From positions 1 through 55,691 of the forward strand of contig NZ_CAJTQC010000021.1 in assembly GCF_910578445.1 (NCBI RefSeq): DNA of 55,691 nt. Direction: 5' to 3'. This document shows, in pieces, positions 42,229 to 52,249 of this stretch (its first letter is position 1; each line of letters opens with the position of its first letter). Under the pieces are notes generated by a model. That model did no database searches, was not told the DNA's origin, and saw nothing but the letters and a program-made list of their open reading frames with translations. Made by a program: the position numbers and the translations under genes. The stretch is from an uncultured Duncaniella sp. GTDB taxonomy: Bacteria; Bacteroidota; Bacteroidia; Bacteroidales; Muribaculaceae.

Positions 42229-44565
42229 ATGACAGAAAACTATCTTGACAGACTCAATGAGCAGCAGCGTGCTGCCGTGGAATACTGCGACGGCCCTCAA
42301 CTCGTGATTGCGGGCGCAGGTTCAGGCAAGACCCGCGTGCTCACCTATAAAATAGTCCATCTTTTGCGCCTTGGCTTCGAGCCTTGGCGCATTTTGGCTT
42401 TGACCTTCACCAATAAGGCCGCGAGGGAGATGCGCGAGCGTATCGAAGAACTCGTCGGCCGTGAGACAGCCTCGAAGCTCTGGATGGGGACGTTTCATTC
42501 GATATTCGCCCGTATTCTCCGCAGCAATGCGGAGCTTATCGGTTTTAAGAGCAATTTCACCATCTATGACTCGGCCGACAGCAAGTCGCTTGTCAAGACG
42601 ATTGTGAAAGACATGCAGCTCGACGAGAAAATCTATAAGCCTGCGGCCGTGCTCTCGGCGATTTCCGGCGCGAAAAACGCTCTTGTCTCCCCGGAGGACT
42701 ATGCCATCAGCCGCGACGTGATCGAGGCCGACCGACGTGCCAAGCGCCCGGAGATGTATGCCGTCTACCGTGCCTACCGTGACCGCTGTGTCGCAAGCGG
42801 AGCGATGGATTTCGATGACCTGCTCTACTATACGAACGTCCTTTTGCGCGACAATCCCGAGGTCCTGCGCCACTATAGGGAATTTTTCCGCTACGTGCTT
42901 GTCGACGAGTATCAGGACACCAATTTTGCGCAGCATGTCATCGTCACGCAGATTACCCGCGAGAGTGGCAAGCTGTGTGTCGTCGGCGACGACGCGCAGA
43001 GCATCTACTCGTTTCGTGGCGCTAATATCCGCAACATCCTCGACCTGCGCAAGACATATGCCGACCTGTCGACTTTCAAGCTCGAACGCAACTACCGCTC
43101 TACGCGCAACATCATCAACGCTGCCGGCTCGCTCATCGACAAGAACCGCGACCAGATTCCGAAGCAGGTCTATTCCGAGAACGAGAAGGGAGCGCCGATC
43201 GAAGTGGTGAAATGCTACAGTGACTTCGAGGAGGCCTATCAGGTGGCCTCGCGTGTCTCTCAGCTCAAAATGAGGTCGGGCGACAGCGCCGAGGAATTTG
43301 CAATCCTCTACCGCACGAATGCCCAGAGCCGTGTGCTCGAAGAGGCCTTGCGTAAGCGCAATGTCCCCTATAGAATCTATGGCGGACTTTCGTTCTACCA
43401 GCGCAAGGAGGTGAAAGATGCCATAGCCTATTTCCGTATGGCTCTCAACCCTGACGACGACGAGGCCTTGAAGCGCATCATCAATTTCCCCGCGCGTGGC
43501 ATAGGCGAGACGACGGTCAATAAGCTTGTCCGTCGTGCAATCGACGACAATGTCAGCATCTGGACCGTCATTCAGGAGCCCGACATACATCCTGCCGGTC
43601 TCAATGCCGGGACAATGCGCAAGCTTGATGCCTTCGCAGGGCTGATAGCCGGGTTCGTGCAGAGCAACCGCAGCGGAGACGATGCTGTCACGCTCGCGAC
43701 GGAGATAATCGACCGCACCGGGCTTTTTGCGATGCTTCTCCATGACAACACTCCCGAAAGCATCTCGAAGCAGGATAACCTTCAGGAGCTTCTCAACGGT
43801 GTGAAGGAATTTGTCGAAACAAGGACCGAGGAGGGCAACAGCGCGACAGGTCTTGCCGATTTCATGGCTGAAGTGTCGCTTGCCACCGATCAGGATTCGA
43901 ACTCCGACGGAAATGAAGAGCGCGTCACGCTGATGACAGTCCATGCGGCCAAAGGTCTTGAGTTCAACAATGTGTTTGTTGTCGGTGTGGAGGAAGAACT
44001 GTTTCCTTCGGCTATGGCTCAGGACTCTCCGGCTCAGATCGAGGAGGAGCGGAGGCTCATGTATGTGGCTATCACGCGTGCCCGCAAATTCTGTATGCTC
44101 AGCTATGCCGGTTCGCGTTTCCGCAACGGGCAGACTGTGGCGTGTCGTCCGTCGCGTTTCCTCGGCGATATTGACACTGAATACCTGCGTCTTGCCACAA
44201 ACGACGTGCTCGGAGCGTCAGCCCCGAAGGTCCGTCCGACTGTCAACTACACATCTTCTATGGCCGGGAGCGCCCGCAGTCTGAATTCGCTGCGTTCGCC
44301 AGCGATGTCCGACCGCCGTCCGCTGTCGCCAAGCCGTCCGGCTGTCGCCGGAACAGCTACAGCACCGACCGCCGGAGGCAGCTATGCCGTCCACAGTGTC
44401 GGGGAACTTTCGGAGAATATGCGTATCGAACATGCCAAGTTCGGAGGCGGAGTGATTGTCAAAATCGACAGTTCAGGCCCTGACGCCCGCATCACAGTGA
44501 AGTTTGATTCTACCGACGAGCGGACTCTGATGCTGAAATTCGCAAAATTCGCCATAGTCGGATGA
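42229..44565 (+). CDS. UvrD/PcrA-type superfamily 1 DNA helicase
   Basis: The 778-residue helicase has all SF1A motifs: Q-motif LNEQQRAAVEY, motif I AGAGSGKTRVL, Ia LTFTNKAAREM, II VDEYQDTN, III GDDAQSIYSFRGA, IV KLERNYRST, V LMTVHAAKGLEF and VI MYVAITRAR. The C-terminus (EHAKFGGGVIVKI) matches the Tudor-like PcrA/UvrD end that binds RNA polymerase. It unwinds DNA 3' to 5' in excision and replication repair. Paralogues are common in this phylum, so pcrA or uvrD cannot be chosen with certainty. Confidence 0.94.
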   Translation: MTENYLDRLNEQQRAAVEYCDGPQLVIAGAGSGKTRVLTYKIVHLLRLGFEPWRILALTFTNKAAREMRERIEELVGRETASKLWMGTFHSIFARILRSNAELIGFKSNFTIYDSADSKSLVKTIVKDMQLDEKIYKPAAVLSAISGAKNALVSPEDYAISRDVIEADRRAKRPEMYAVYRAYRDRCVASGAMDFDDLLYYTNVLLRDNPEVLRHYREFFRYVLVDEYQDTNFAQHVIVTQITRESGKLCVVGDDAQSIYSFRGANIRNILDLRKTYADLSTFKLERNYRSTRNIINAAGSLIDKNRDQIPKQVYSENEKGAPIEVVKCYSDFEEAYQVASRVSQLKMRSGDSAEEFAILYRTNAQSRVLEEALRKRNVPYRIYGGLSFYQRKEVKDAIAYFRMALNPDDDEALKRIINFPARGIGETTVNKLVRRAIDDNVSIWTVIQEPDIHPAGLNAGTMRKLDAFAGLIAGFVQSNRSGDDAVTLATEIIDRTGLFAMLLHDNTPESISKQDNLQELLNGVKEFVETRTEEGNSATGLADFMAEVSLATDQDSNSDGNEERVTLMTVHAAKGLEFNNVFVVGVEEELFPSAMAQDSPAQIEEERRLMYVAITRARKFCMLSYAGSRFRNGQTVACRPSRFLGDIDTEYLRLATNDVLGASAPKVRPTVNYTSSMAGSARSLNSLRSPAMSDRRPLSPSRPAVAGTATAPTAGGSYAVHSVGELSENMRIEHAKFGGGVIVKIDSSGPDARITVKFDSTDERTLMLKFAKFAIVG

Positions 44566-44602
44566 ATATTCTAAACAATGTCATAAAAATCGAATAGAAC
44601 AA

Positions 44603-45733
44603 ATGAAAGCTTCTGAGCTACCTACACCATATTATATAGTATATGAAGAGCGCATGCGCAGGAATCTTGAACTGATTACACGCGTGGAGCGCGAAGCCGG
44701 GGTCAATATCATCATGGCTTTCAAGGCCAACGCCCTGTGGCGGAGTTTTCCGGTGGTCAGGGAGTATAACCGTGATTTTACAGCCAGCTCGCTCAATGAA
44801 CTTCGTCTGGGCAATGAGGAGCTCGGGGGTGAGGCGCATGTCTACTGCCCCGTGTACACCGAACGGACAATCGGGGAGTTTCTCGCGCGTGCGACGCATC
44901 TGACGTTCAATTCCCTGAGCCAGTGGGAACGCTACGGCGAGCGGACTCTGGCAGCCGGAGTTTCGCCCGGACTGAGGGTCAATCCGCAATGTTCGGTCAT
45001 CGAGACCGAGATGTACAACCCGGCTCTGCCCGGTTCGCGCTTCGGAGTGACGGCCGAACAGCTCGGCGGAGTATTGCCCGAAGGCATCGAGGGGCTTCAT
45101 TTCCATGCTCTGTGTGAAAGCACAAGCCATGATCTCGCAAAGGTGCTCACTGCTTTCGAAGAACAGTTCGGTCGCTATTTCCCACAGCTCAAATGGGTGA
45201 ATTTCGGAGGCGGCCACCTCATGACCCGCGAAGGCTATGACACGGCCCATCTGATAGAGGTGCTCCGCGGTTTCCGTTCGCGCTATCCGTGGCTGAGCGT
45301 AGTGCTTGAGCCGGGCAGCGCGTGGATGTGGCGCACGGGCGACCTCATCACGGAAGTGCTAGACGTTGTCGACAATCAGGGAATCAAGACCGCCGTCATC
45401 GACGCGAGCTTCGCGTGTCACATGCCTGACTGTCTGGAAATGCCCTACAAACCCGCCATCACCGAGAGTGTTGACGAGGCCGAAGGGCTTCCGCGCTACC
45501 GTCTCGGCGGCAATTCGTGTCTGAGCGGTGACTACGTTGGCGACTGGTGTTTCAGAAATCCCCTGAAAGCAGGCGACAGGCTCACGCTTGAGGACATGAA
45601 CCACTATACGACCGTAAAGACAACCATGTTCAACGGCATCCAGCATCCCGATATAGTGATGTGTGACCTCAACGGCGACTGCACCTATCTGCGCCGGTTT
45701 ACCTATGAGGACTACAAACACCGTATGAGCTGA
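44603..45733 (+). CDS. nspC: NspC, carboxynorspermidine decarboxylase
   Basis: This alanine-racemase-fold PLP enzyme makes spermidine or norspermidine from the carboxylated precursor. The 376-residue protein opens with ELPTPYYIVYEERMRRNLEL, has the PLP lysine in IIMAFKANALW (Lys41), the phosphate-binding GGGHL segment, HFHALCES and the C-terminal NSCLSGDYVGDWCF, which holds the catalytic Cys at the dimer interface. Carboxynorspermidine dehydrogenase, its usual partner, is not in the window. It lies 37 bases after the helicase gene. Confidence 0.94.
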   Translation: MKASELPTPYYIVYEERMRRNLELITRVEREAGVNIIMAFKANALWRSFPVVREYNRDFTASSLNELRLGNEELGGEAHVYCPVYTERTIGEFLARATHLTFNSLSQWERYGERTLAAGVSPGLRVNPQCSVIETEMYNPALPGSRFGVTAEQLGGVLPEGIEGLHFHALCESTSHDLAKVLTAFEEQFGRYFPQLKWVNFGGGHLMTREGYDTAHLIEVLRGFRSRYPWLSVVLEPGSAWMWRTGDLITEVLDVVDNQGIKTAVIDASFACHMPDCLEMPYKPAITESVDEAEGLPRYRLGGNSCLSGDYVGDWCFRNPLKAGDRLTLEDMNHYTTVKTTMFNGIQHPDIVMCDLNGDCTYLRRFTYEDYKHRMS

Positions 45734-45785
45734 CGGTCTCTAAAAAATATATCCTATCCATTTTTCACATTCTTACGTTTCAGCT

Positions 45786-46826
45786 ATGGACAGAACGCAA
45801 AATGCTATCGGCGGTCATCCGGCGGAGAAGAGTCCGCGATTCTCTGTCATTGTTCCCGTCTACAACCGTATCGACGAAGTGCGCGACCTTCTTGACAGCC
45901 TTTCCCGGCAAAGCCTTAAAAATTTTGAGGTGATAATAGTCGAGGACGGCTCGACCGCGCCATGTCTCGATGCTGTGCGTGAGGCCGAAGGGGTGGATGT
46001 GAAATATTATTTCAAGGAGAACGAAGGTCGTTCCATAGCCCGCAACTACGGACTGGAGCGAGCGAACGGTGAATATTTCATCTTTTTTGACAGTGACTGT
46101 GTCATTCCGCCCGACTATTTCGCCGTGCTTACCCGCGAGCTTGACGCAAATCCCACGGATTGTTTCGGTGGCCCTGACTCGGCTCACGAATCGTTTACGA
46201 CTACGCAGAAGGCAATCAATTTCGCCATGACTTCGTTTCTGACCACCGGCGGAATCCGCGGAGGTAAAGTCAGTCTTGAGAAGTTTGTCCCGCGCACGTT
46301 CAACATGGGCTATTCGCGAAAAGTCTACGAGAGGGTAGGGGGCTTCCGTGAGATGTTTTCGGAAGATATTGACATGTCGACGCGTATCCGTAACGCCGGA
46401 TTCAGCATCGCCCTTATCCGTCCGGCTTTCGTCTATCACAAACGCAGGGTCGATTTCCGTAAGTTTCTGCGTCAGGTCTATGTTTTCGGAATGTCGCGCA
46501 TCACACTCAAACTGCTTTATCCAGGCTCGCTCAAGGCTGTCCATGCGCTTCCGGCAATTGCGGTAATCATCGGAGTGGCGTTGTTGCTGCTTTCGGTTAT
46601 AGTCAGTCCGTGGTTCTTGCTTCCATTGGCTGTCTATCTTCTTGCAATATTTGTCACGGCGCTCATAAGCACCCGGTCGCTTGTCATAGCGGCCAAGGCT
46701 GTGCCGGCGAGTGTAATCCAGATATGTGGCTACGGGTGCGGTTTTATCAAGGCCTATTTCATCAAAATCATACTTGGAAGGGGGCGTGACGTCGAGGAAG
46801 AAATTCTTATCCGCAAAGGGAAATGA
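45786..46826 (+). CDS. Membrane-associated family 2 glycosyltransferase
   Basis: The 346-residue protein has a GT-A domain (SVIVPVYNRIDEVRDLLDSL, IIVEDGST, FFDSDCVIP with DxD, SEDIDMSTRIRNAGF as the acceptor ED motif) and two hydrophobic helices near 270-320 (LPAIAVIIGVALLLLSVIV, LLPLAVYLLAIFVTAL). It resembles transferases that build surface glycans or glycolipids at the inner membrane. Acceptor and sugar unknown. Located between nspC and radC, with no polysaccharide cluster around it. Confidence 0.88.
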   Translation: MDRTQNAIGGHPAEKSPRFSVIVPVYNRIDEVRDLLDSLSRQSLKNFEVIIVEDGSTAPCLDAVREAEGVDVKYYFKENEGRSIARNYGLERANGEYFIFFDSDCVIPPDYFAVLTRELDANPTDCFGGPDSAHESFTTTQKAINFAMTSFLTTGGIRGGKVSLEKFVPRTFNMGYSRKVYERVGGFREMFSEDIDMSTRIRNAGFSIALIRPAFVYHKRRVDFRKFLRQVYVFGMSRITLKLLYPGSLKAVHALPAIAVIIGVALLLLSVIVSPWFLLPLAVYLLAIFVTALISTRSLVIAAKAVPASVIQICGYGCGFIKAYFIKIILGRGRDVEEEILIRKGK

Positions 46827-46875
46827 CCGCCCGGACATGATGTTCAACACACTACAAATCTAAAACTAAACACTT

Positions 46876-47586
46876 ATGGAAACTCTCTCCCCTTTCGCCA
46901 ACCGTCGCATACACGACCTCGGCGATGACGAAAAGCCACGTGAAAAAGCCCTTAATCTCGGAATCCGTGCGCTGAGCGACGCGGAGCTTGTCGGCCTGAT
47001 ATTCGGCGGCGGTCTGCCGGGGGTGTCAGTGATTGATCTCGCGCGATTGATTTTGCGCGACTGTGACAACCGGGTCGATAATCTCGCCCGTCTGAGCATG
47101 GATGAGCTGATGTCGAAATACAAAGGGGTAGGGCCGGCCAAGGCTGTGAGTCTTGCCGCGGCCTTCGAGCTTGGTCGACGAAACCGGGAGCAGATGGCCG
47201 AGAACCGGGAAGTGACCATCAGGTCGAGTGCCGATGTCGCGATGCTCATGTCGCCGTCGCTTGAAGGACTCGATTACGAGGAATTCTGGGTGCTTATGCT
47301 TTCGCGCAGCAACCGCATCAAATTCAGGCGCTGTCTCTCGCAGGGCGGGACTGCGGGTACTGTTGTCGATGTGAAACTGTTGATGAAACGTGCTGTCGAT
47401 TGCCTTGCGTCAGGCTTAATACTCGTCCATAACCATCCTTCGGGCAATCCCAAGCCAAGTGTCGAGGATGACCGTCTTACTTCAAAGATAAAAGAAGCGG
47501 CGGCCTATCTTGACATGCGTGTCCTCGACCACGTCATCATCGCGCGTGACAGAGCTTATTCCTATGCTGACGAAGGGAGGCTATGA
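46876..47586 (+). CDS. radC: RadC-family JAB/MPN domain protein
   Basis: The 236-residue protein has an N-terminal UPF0758 helix-hairpin-helix region (LGIRALSDAELVGLIFGGGL, KYKGVGPAKAVSLAAAFELG) and the C-terminal metalloprotease-like JAMM motif LVHNHPSGNPKPSVEDDRLT. The complete JAMM ligands suggest zinc binding, but the biochemical role of RadC proteins is not settled; the historical repair role has been doubted. Confidence 0.93.
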   Translation: METLSPFANRRIHDLGDDEKPREKALNLGIRALSDAELVGLIFGGGLPGVSVIDLARLILRDCDNRVDNLARLSMDELMSKYKGVGPAKAVSLAAAFELGRRNREQMAENREVTIRSSADVAMLMSPSLEGLDYEEFWVLMLSRSNRIKFRRCLSQGGTAGTVVDVKLLMKRAVDCLASGLILVHNHPSGNPKPSVEDDRLTSKIKEAAAYLDMRVLDHVIIARDRAYSYADEGRL

Positions 47587-47658
47587 ACCGGTATTCCGTC
47601 GGTGTTGTTATACTGCAATAGTGCTATCTATATATCTTAACGTCAAAACTATTTATTT

Positions 47659-48594
47659 ATGAAGAAGATCGTAGATTCGATTCTTGAAACTATCGGTCAT
47701 ACTCCGCTGGTGAAACTCGGAGAGTATGACAAATCAGAAAAAACATTAGCAACGGTCTATGCCAAGATTGAGGCATTCAATCCCGGAGGCTCGGTGAAGG
47801 ACCGTGTGGCGCTCAACATGATAAGAACTGCGGAGCAGGAGGGCGCATTGCAGCCCGGTGCGACAATCGTAGAACCGACGAGCGGTAACACCGGTGTCGG
47901 TCTCGCCCTTGTCGGTGCAGCCCGTGGCTACAAGGTCATACTGACAATGCCTGAGACGATGAGCATAGAGCGCCGTAAGCTCCTTGAGGCTCTTGGGGCA
48001 CGGATTGTGCTCACAGCAGGCGCGGAGGGTATGAAAGGTGCTATAGCCAAGGCCGAGGAAATCTGCATGTCGACTCCGGGAGCTGTCATCCTCGGGCAGT
48101 TTACCAACCCTGCAAATCCGGCTGTTCATTTCGCCACGACAGGTCCGGAGATATGGGAGGCTCTTGAGGGGCATGTAGATGTGTTTGTCGCCGGAGTCGG
48201 TACGGGAGGCACGGTGAGCGGAGTCGGACGGTTTCTCAAATCAAAGAATCCAGCCGTTGAGATTGTTGCTGTCGAACCTGCCTGTTCGCCCGTAATCAGC
48301 GGCGGAAAGCCGGGTGCGCATAAAATTCAGGGTATAGGAGCTGGTTTTATTCCCGATACGTTTGACCGTAGTTTGGTTGACCGTGTGGTGACAGTCGGTA
48401 ATGAGGAGGCATATGAGGCTGCCCGCCGTCTGGCACGTACAGAAGGGATATTGGCAGGAATTTCGTCAGGGGCGGCTCTCCACGCTGCGACGTCGCTTGC
48501 ACGAATGCCGGAGTATGCAGGCAAGAATATAGTGGTGTTGCTCCCGGATACCGGTGAACGCTATCTCTCGACTGAACTTTTTGCTGAAGCTTAG
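47659..48594 (+). CDS. cysK: Cysteine synthase A (O-acetylserine sulfhydrylase)
   Basis: The 311-residue PLP enzyme makes cysteine from O-acetylserine and sulfide. It shows the PLP lysine in NPGGSVKDRVAL (Lys47), the substrate loop EPTSGNTGVGLAL, the phosphate-binding GVGTGGTVSGVGRFLK, and GIGAGFIPD and GILAGISSGAALHAA near the end. Cytoplasmic. A hairpin follows at 48648-48709. Confidence 0.95.
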   Translation: MKKIVDSILETIGHTPLVKLGEYDKSEKTLATVYAKIEAFNPGGSVKDRVALNMIRTAEQEGALQPGATIVEPTSGNTGVGLALVGAARGYKVILTMPETMSIERRKLLEALGARIVLTAGAEGMKGAIAKAEEICMSTPGAVILGQFTNPANPAVHFATTGPEIWEALEGHVDVFVAGVGTGGTVSGVGRFLKSKNPAVEIVAVEPACSPVISGGKPGAHKIQGIGAGFIPDTFDRSLVDRVVTVGNEEAYEAARRLARTEGILAGISSGAALHAATSLARMPEYAGKNIVVLLPDTGERYLSTELFAEA

Positions 48595-48647
48595 AGGCTG
48601 TCAAAAAATAAACATGAAATTTTAAACAGTCTCCCTGAATAAGAGAC

Positions 48648-48709
48648 AACCCCATAAGAAAAAAGCTGTCTTCACTTTGTGCATGAAGGCAGCTTTTTCT
48701 TATGGGGTT
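48648..48709. terminator. Bidirectional terminator between cysK and asparaginase
   Basis: Arms 48648-48674 and 48684-48709 form a stem of about 26 bp with one G-T pair and one bulged A, containing A6/T5 runs. Shared by convergent genes. Confidence 0.85.
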
Positions 48710-48731
48710 ATGTGGGCTTTGGTTTGTCGGA

Positions 48732-49769
48732 TCAGAGTGTCACTTCTCCACAGATGTCTGTTGCGAGGCGTGTGGCTACTGCCGAAGGTGTCAGACCAAG
48801 TCCGAAAAGGTACATGAGTTTTGTTATGGCGGCTTCCGAGGTCATGTCGTGGCCGGAGATAACGCCTGCGTTTGCAAGTTTGTCGCCTGCGACATAGCGC
48901 CTGTGGTGGACACCACCGTTGACGCATTGGGTGACGTTGACAATGACGATGCCTCGCTGCACTGCCTGTGCGATTTCCTCAATAAACCATCGGGAAGTGG
49001 GGGCGTTGCCGGCTCCATATGTGCGCAGTACAATTCCGCGTATGTCGGGGGTGTGGAGCAGGTAGCGGAGGGTCTGTTGTGTCATGCCGGGATGCAGGTC
49101 GATGAACATGACTCCACTGTCCATAGCCGTATTCAATGAAAGCGGCTTGCGTTCTTTGGGTCGCCAGAGAGCTTCTTCGGCAAAATGGATGCCAAGGCCT
49201 ATTTTGGCCAACTGGGGATAATTGTTGCTCTTGAATGCGTTGAAGTTGTCGGCGCTCATCTTGGTCGAGCGGTTTCCTCTCCACAGATAGTTTTCAAAGA
49301 GGATGGCTACTTCCTGCACCATGGGAGAACCGTCGAATGTCGTTGCCGCCGCAATCTGTAGGGCGGTGATTAGATTTTCCTCTCCGTCGGTGCGGACTTC
49401 GCCGATAGGCAGCTGTGAGCCTGTGATGATGACAGGTTTGTGGAGGTTGCCGAGCATGAATGACAGTGCCGAGGCGGTGTAGGCCATGGTGTCAGTGCCG
49501 TGGAGAACGACGAAACCGTCATAATTGTCGTAGTTGTCGGCGATGGCGGTCGCTATATCAGCCCATCCGGCCGGGTCCATATCGCTTGAGTCGATAGGAT
49601 TGAACTGGATGTTCTCAATTTCATAATCGAGCTTTTTGATTTTGGGTACGTTGTCAATCAGGTGGCTGAAATCAAAAGGTTGGAGGGCGTGTGTCTCCGG
49701 GTTCTCGATCATTCCGATTGTACCCCCGGTGTAGATTATCAGAAGCCGGGGTTTATGTGTCTGAATCAT
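48732..49769 (-). CDS. ansA: L-asparaginase, type I (cytoplasmic)
   Basis: The 345-residue enzyme hydrolyses asparagine to aspartate. Both catalytic threonine motifs are visible: LLIIYTGGTIGM (Thr14) and GFVVLHGTDTMAYTASALSF. KPVIITGSQLPIGEVRTDGE and the C-terminal KLMYLFGLG follow the family. The ATG at 49769 is preferred because the 36 residues upstream in frame do not resemble a signal peptide or the family; without them the enzyme is cytoplasmic type I. Confidence 0.93.
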   Translation of the reverse strand: MIQTHKPRLLIIYTGGTIGMIENPETHALQPFDFSHLIDNVPKIKKLDYEIENIQFNPIDSSDMDPAGWADIATAIADNYDNYDGFVVLHGTDTMAYTASALSFMLGNLHKPVIITGSQLPIGEVRTDGEENLITALQIAAATTFDGSPMVQEVAILFENYLWRGNRSTKMSADNFNAFKSNNYPQLAKIGLGIHFAEEALWRPKERKPLSLNTAMDSGVMFIDLHPGMTQQTLRYLLHTPDIRGIVLRTYGAGNAPTSRWFIEEIAQAVQRGIVIVNVTQCVNGGVHHRRYVAGDKLANAGVISGHDMTSEAAITKLMYLFGLGLTPSAVATRLATDICGEVTL

Positions 49770-49944
49770 GGGGTAAAGGTATATGTTGGAAAGGTTAACT
49801 TTTTGATGTATAATTTTTATGTGCTTTAGAAATTTAAGGACGGTAACGAGTCGGCGGTAAAATTCCGGACTCGTCACCGGCCTTAAAATTATGTGGTATT
49901 GGAAACTGTTGATTAGTCAGAGCTTTATGCTCAAAAGCTGTGGA

Positions 49945-51987
49945 CTAACCGATTTTTGCTCCGGGGGCTACTGTTGCCGACGGAGAAAGAAGCACGATTG
50001 AACCGTCGGAATTCTCAGCCGATAGAATCATGCCTTCTGAAACAATGCCTTTTAGTTTTCGTGGGGCAAGGTTGGCTATGAAGCATACTTGCTTGCCGAC
50101 GAGATCTTCCGGTTTGTAATATTTGGCAATGCCGGAAACGATGGTGCGTTTTTCCAGACCGTCGTCAATCAGGAAACGGAGCAGTTTGTCGGCCTTTGGC
50201 ACTTTCTCGCATTCAACCACAGTCCCGACACGGAGGTCGCAGGCTGCGAATGTGTCAAATTCCACGGTCTCGGCCTGAGGCTGGGCCTTCCATGCAGCAA
50301 TTTCGTTAGCTTTCTTTGTGTCGAGGAGTTTCTGTACCTGATTCTGGACTTCGGCATCTTCGATTTTATCGAAAAGAAGTTCGGCAGGTGCGATTTCTGA
50401 CCCTTCGGCCACGAGGTCGGTTTGTCCTAACATATCCCATGAGAGTTCGCCGAGGTTGAGCATCTTGGCGAGACGTCCGGTCGAGAAGGGGATGAAGGGT
50501 TCGAAGGCCACTGCAAGGTTGGCACAGAGCTGAAGAGCCACGTTGAGGATTGTCCCGGTGCGTGTCATGTCGGTCTTGGCGAGTTTCCAAGGTTCTGTCT
50601 CCTGCAGATAGCGGTTGCCGAGGCGTGCGATTTCCATGGCCTGTTTCAAGGCTTCACGGAAGTGGAATGTGTCGAGGGCTTCGGAAAGGGCGCTCTTGAT
50701 GCGGTTGAGTTCAGCTAAGACTTCGCTGTCGGTAGCGCTCATATCGCCGCGCACGGGAACTACGCCTCCGAAGTATTTATGTGTGAGGACGACGGCACGG
50801 TTCACGAAGTTGCCGAGGATTGCCACAAGCTCGTTGTTGTTTCTTGCCTGAAAGTCGGCCCATGTGAAGTCGTTGTCTTTTGTTTCGGGTGCGTTTGCTG
50901 TCAGCACATAGCGGAGCACGTCCTGCTTGCCGGGGAAGTCGCGGAGATATTCGTGAAGCCACACGGCCCAGTTGCGCGATGTCGAGATTTTGTCGCCTTC
51001 GAGGTTGAGGAATTCGTTGGCGGGTACGTTGTCGGGAAGCTGGAAGTTGTCGCCGTAGGCCATGAGCATCGCGGGGAAGACGATGCAGTGGAAAACGATG
51101 TTGTCCTTGCCGATGAAATTGATGATGCGGCTTTCGGGATCTTTCCAGTATTTCTCCCATGAGTCGGGAAGGAGTTCCTTGGTGTTGGAGATGTAGCCGA
51201 TGGGGGCATCGAACCAAACGTAGAGCACCTTGCCCTCCGCTCCCTCTACGGGCACGGGGACACCCCACTTGAGGTCACGGCTGACAGCGCGTGGCTGCAA
51301 TCCGGCGTCGAGCCATGATTTGCACTGGCCGTAGACGTTGGTCTTCCACTCCTTGTGGCCTTCGAGAATCCACTCGCGGAGCTTACCTTCCCATTTGTCG
51401 AGTGGGAGATACCAGTGGGTGGTTTCGCGCATCTTGACTGGTTCGCCTGTCAGGGCTGAGCGCGGATTGATGAGGTCGGTCACGTTGAGCGACGAGCCGC
51501 ATGCCTCACACTGGTCGCCATAGGCGTTCTCGTTGTGGCAGCGGGGGCAAGTACCGACTACGTAGCGGTCGGCGAGGAATTCGCCCGTCTTCTCGTCGTA
51601 GGGCTGGAGTGCTGTCTGTACAGTGAATTCGTCTTTGTCGTAGAGGTGGCGGAAAAATTCGGAAGCTGTCTCGTGGTGGAGTTTTGAAGTTGTGCGCGAA
51701 TAGATGTCGAAGCTGACACCGAGCTCTTCAAGCGACTCCTTGATAATCGTGTGGTAGCGGTCGACCACTTCCTGAGGAGTGATGCCTTCCTTGCGTGCGC
51801 GCAGAGTGATGGGCACACCGTGTTCGTCGCTACCGCCGACCATGACCACGTCCTCGCCGCGCAGGCGGAGATAGCGTGCGTAGATGTCGGCCGGTACATA
51901 GACTCCGGCAAGATGCCCGATATGGACAGGCCCGTTGGCGTAGGGCAGGGCAGTGGTGATGAGAGTGCGCTTGAATTTCTTTTCCAT
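49945..51987 (-). CDS. metG: Methionyl-tRNA synthetase
   Basis: The 680-residue class I synthetase charges tRNA-Met. It has the HIGH motif in YANGPVHIGHLAGVY, a zinc knuckle CPRCHNENAYGDQCEAC, the KMSKS-equivalent EGDKISTSRNW and a C-terminal EMAP/Trbp111-type tRNA-binding domain (FDTFAACDLRVGTVVECEKV, KVCFIANLAPRKLKGIVSEG with small changes). KISTS instead of KMSKS is common in this group. Single gene transcribed away from the str operon; a minus-strand TAATTTTG lies at 52044-52051. Confidence 0.96.
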   Translation of the reverse strand: MEKKFKRTLITTALPYANGPVHIGHLAGVYVPADIYARYLRLRGEDVVMVGGSDEHGVPITLRARKEGITPQEVVDRYHTIIKESLEELGVSFDIYSRTTSKLHHETASEFFRHLYDKDEFTVQTALQPYDEKTGEFLADRYVVGTCPRCHNENAYGDQCEACGSSLNVTDLINPRSALTGEPVKMRETTHWYLPLDKWEGKLREWILEGHKEWKTNVYGQCKSWLDAGLQPRAVSRDLKWGVPVPVEGAEGKVLYVWFDAPIGYISNTKELLPDSWEKYWKDPESRIINFIGKDNIVFHCIVFPAMLMAYGDNFQLPDNVPANEFLNLEGDKISTSRNWAVWLHEYLRDFPGKQDVLRYVLTANAPETKDNDFTWADFQARNNNELVAILGNFVNRAVVLTHKYFGGVVPVRGDMSATDSEVLAELNRIKSALSEALDTFHFREALKQAMEIARLGNRYLQETEPWKLAKTDMTRTGTILNVALQLCANLAVAFEPFIPFSTGRLAKMLNLGELSWDMLGQTDLVAEGSEIAPAELLFDKIEDAEVQNQVQKLLDTKKANEIAAWKAQPQAETVEFDTFAACDLRVGTVVECEKVPKADKLLRFLIDDGLEKRTIVSGIAKYYKPEDLVGKQVCFIANLAPRKLKGIVSEGMILSAENSDGSIVLLSPSATVAPGAKIG

Positions 51988-52043
51988 TATAGTTCGTTGA
52001 GATGAAATTATGCGAAAAAAGTTGTGATTCTTGTTTTAAAGTG

Positions 52044-52051
52044 CAAAATTA
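52044..52051 (-). promoter_or_regulatory. Putative -7 box of metG
   Basis: TAATTTTG on the minus strand, 56 bases before the metG start; no TTG at -33. The rest of the 397-base gap 51988-52384 is AT-rich and carries the rpsL promoter. Confidence 0.4.
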
Positions 52052-52218
52052 GTGCATATTTAATGAAAATATCATCTGCACGAGAAAAATTTTTGACAGT
52101 TTACAGCTTAAATATCTATCAAAACTGATGTTTGCCTTAAAAAACTCTTCAGACCTATCCTTGATTTTTTGCAAAAATATGAATTGGTAAGAAGTTGTTG
52201 AGAAAAAAGCGGAAATGT

Positions 52219-52249
52219 TTGGCAGTTAGGAAAATAAGTTGTAATTTTG
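52219..52249 (+). promoter_or_regulatory. Promoter of the str operon
   Basis: TTG at 52219-52221, a 20-base spacer and TAATTTTG at 52242-52249. The leader to rpsL is about 130 bases. Confidence 0.7.

Noticed and set aside
42322..43944. Minus-strand frame of 540 codons opposite the UvrD-type helicase
   Set aside because: Antisense shadow; the plus strand encodes all helicase motifs without interruption.
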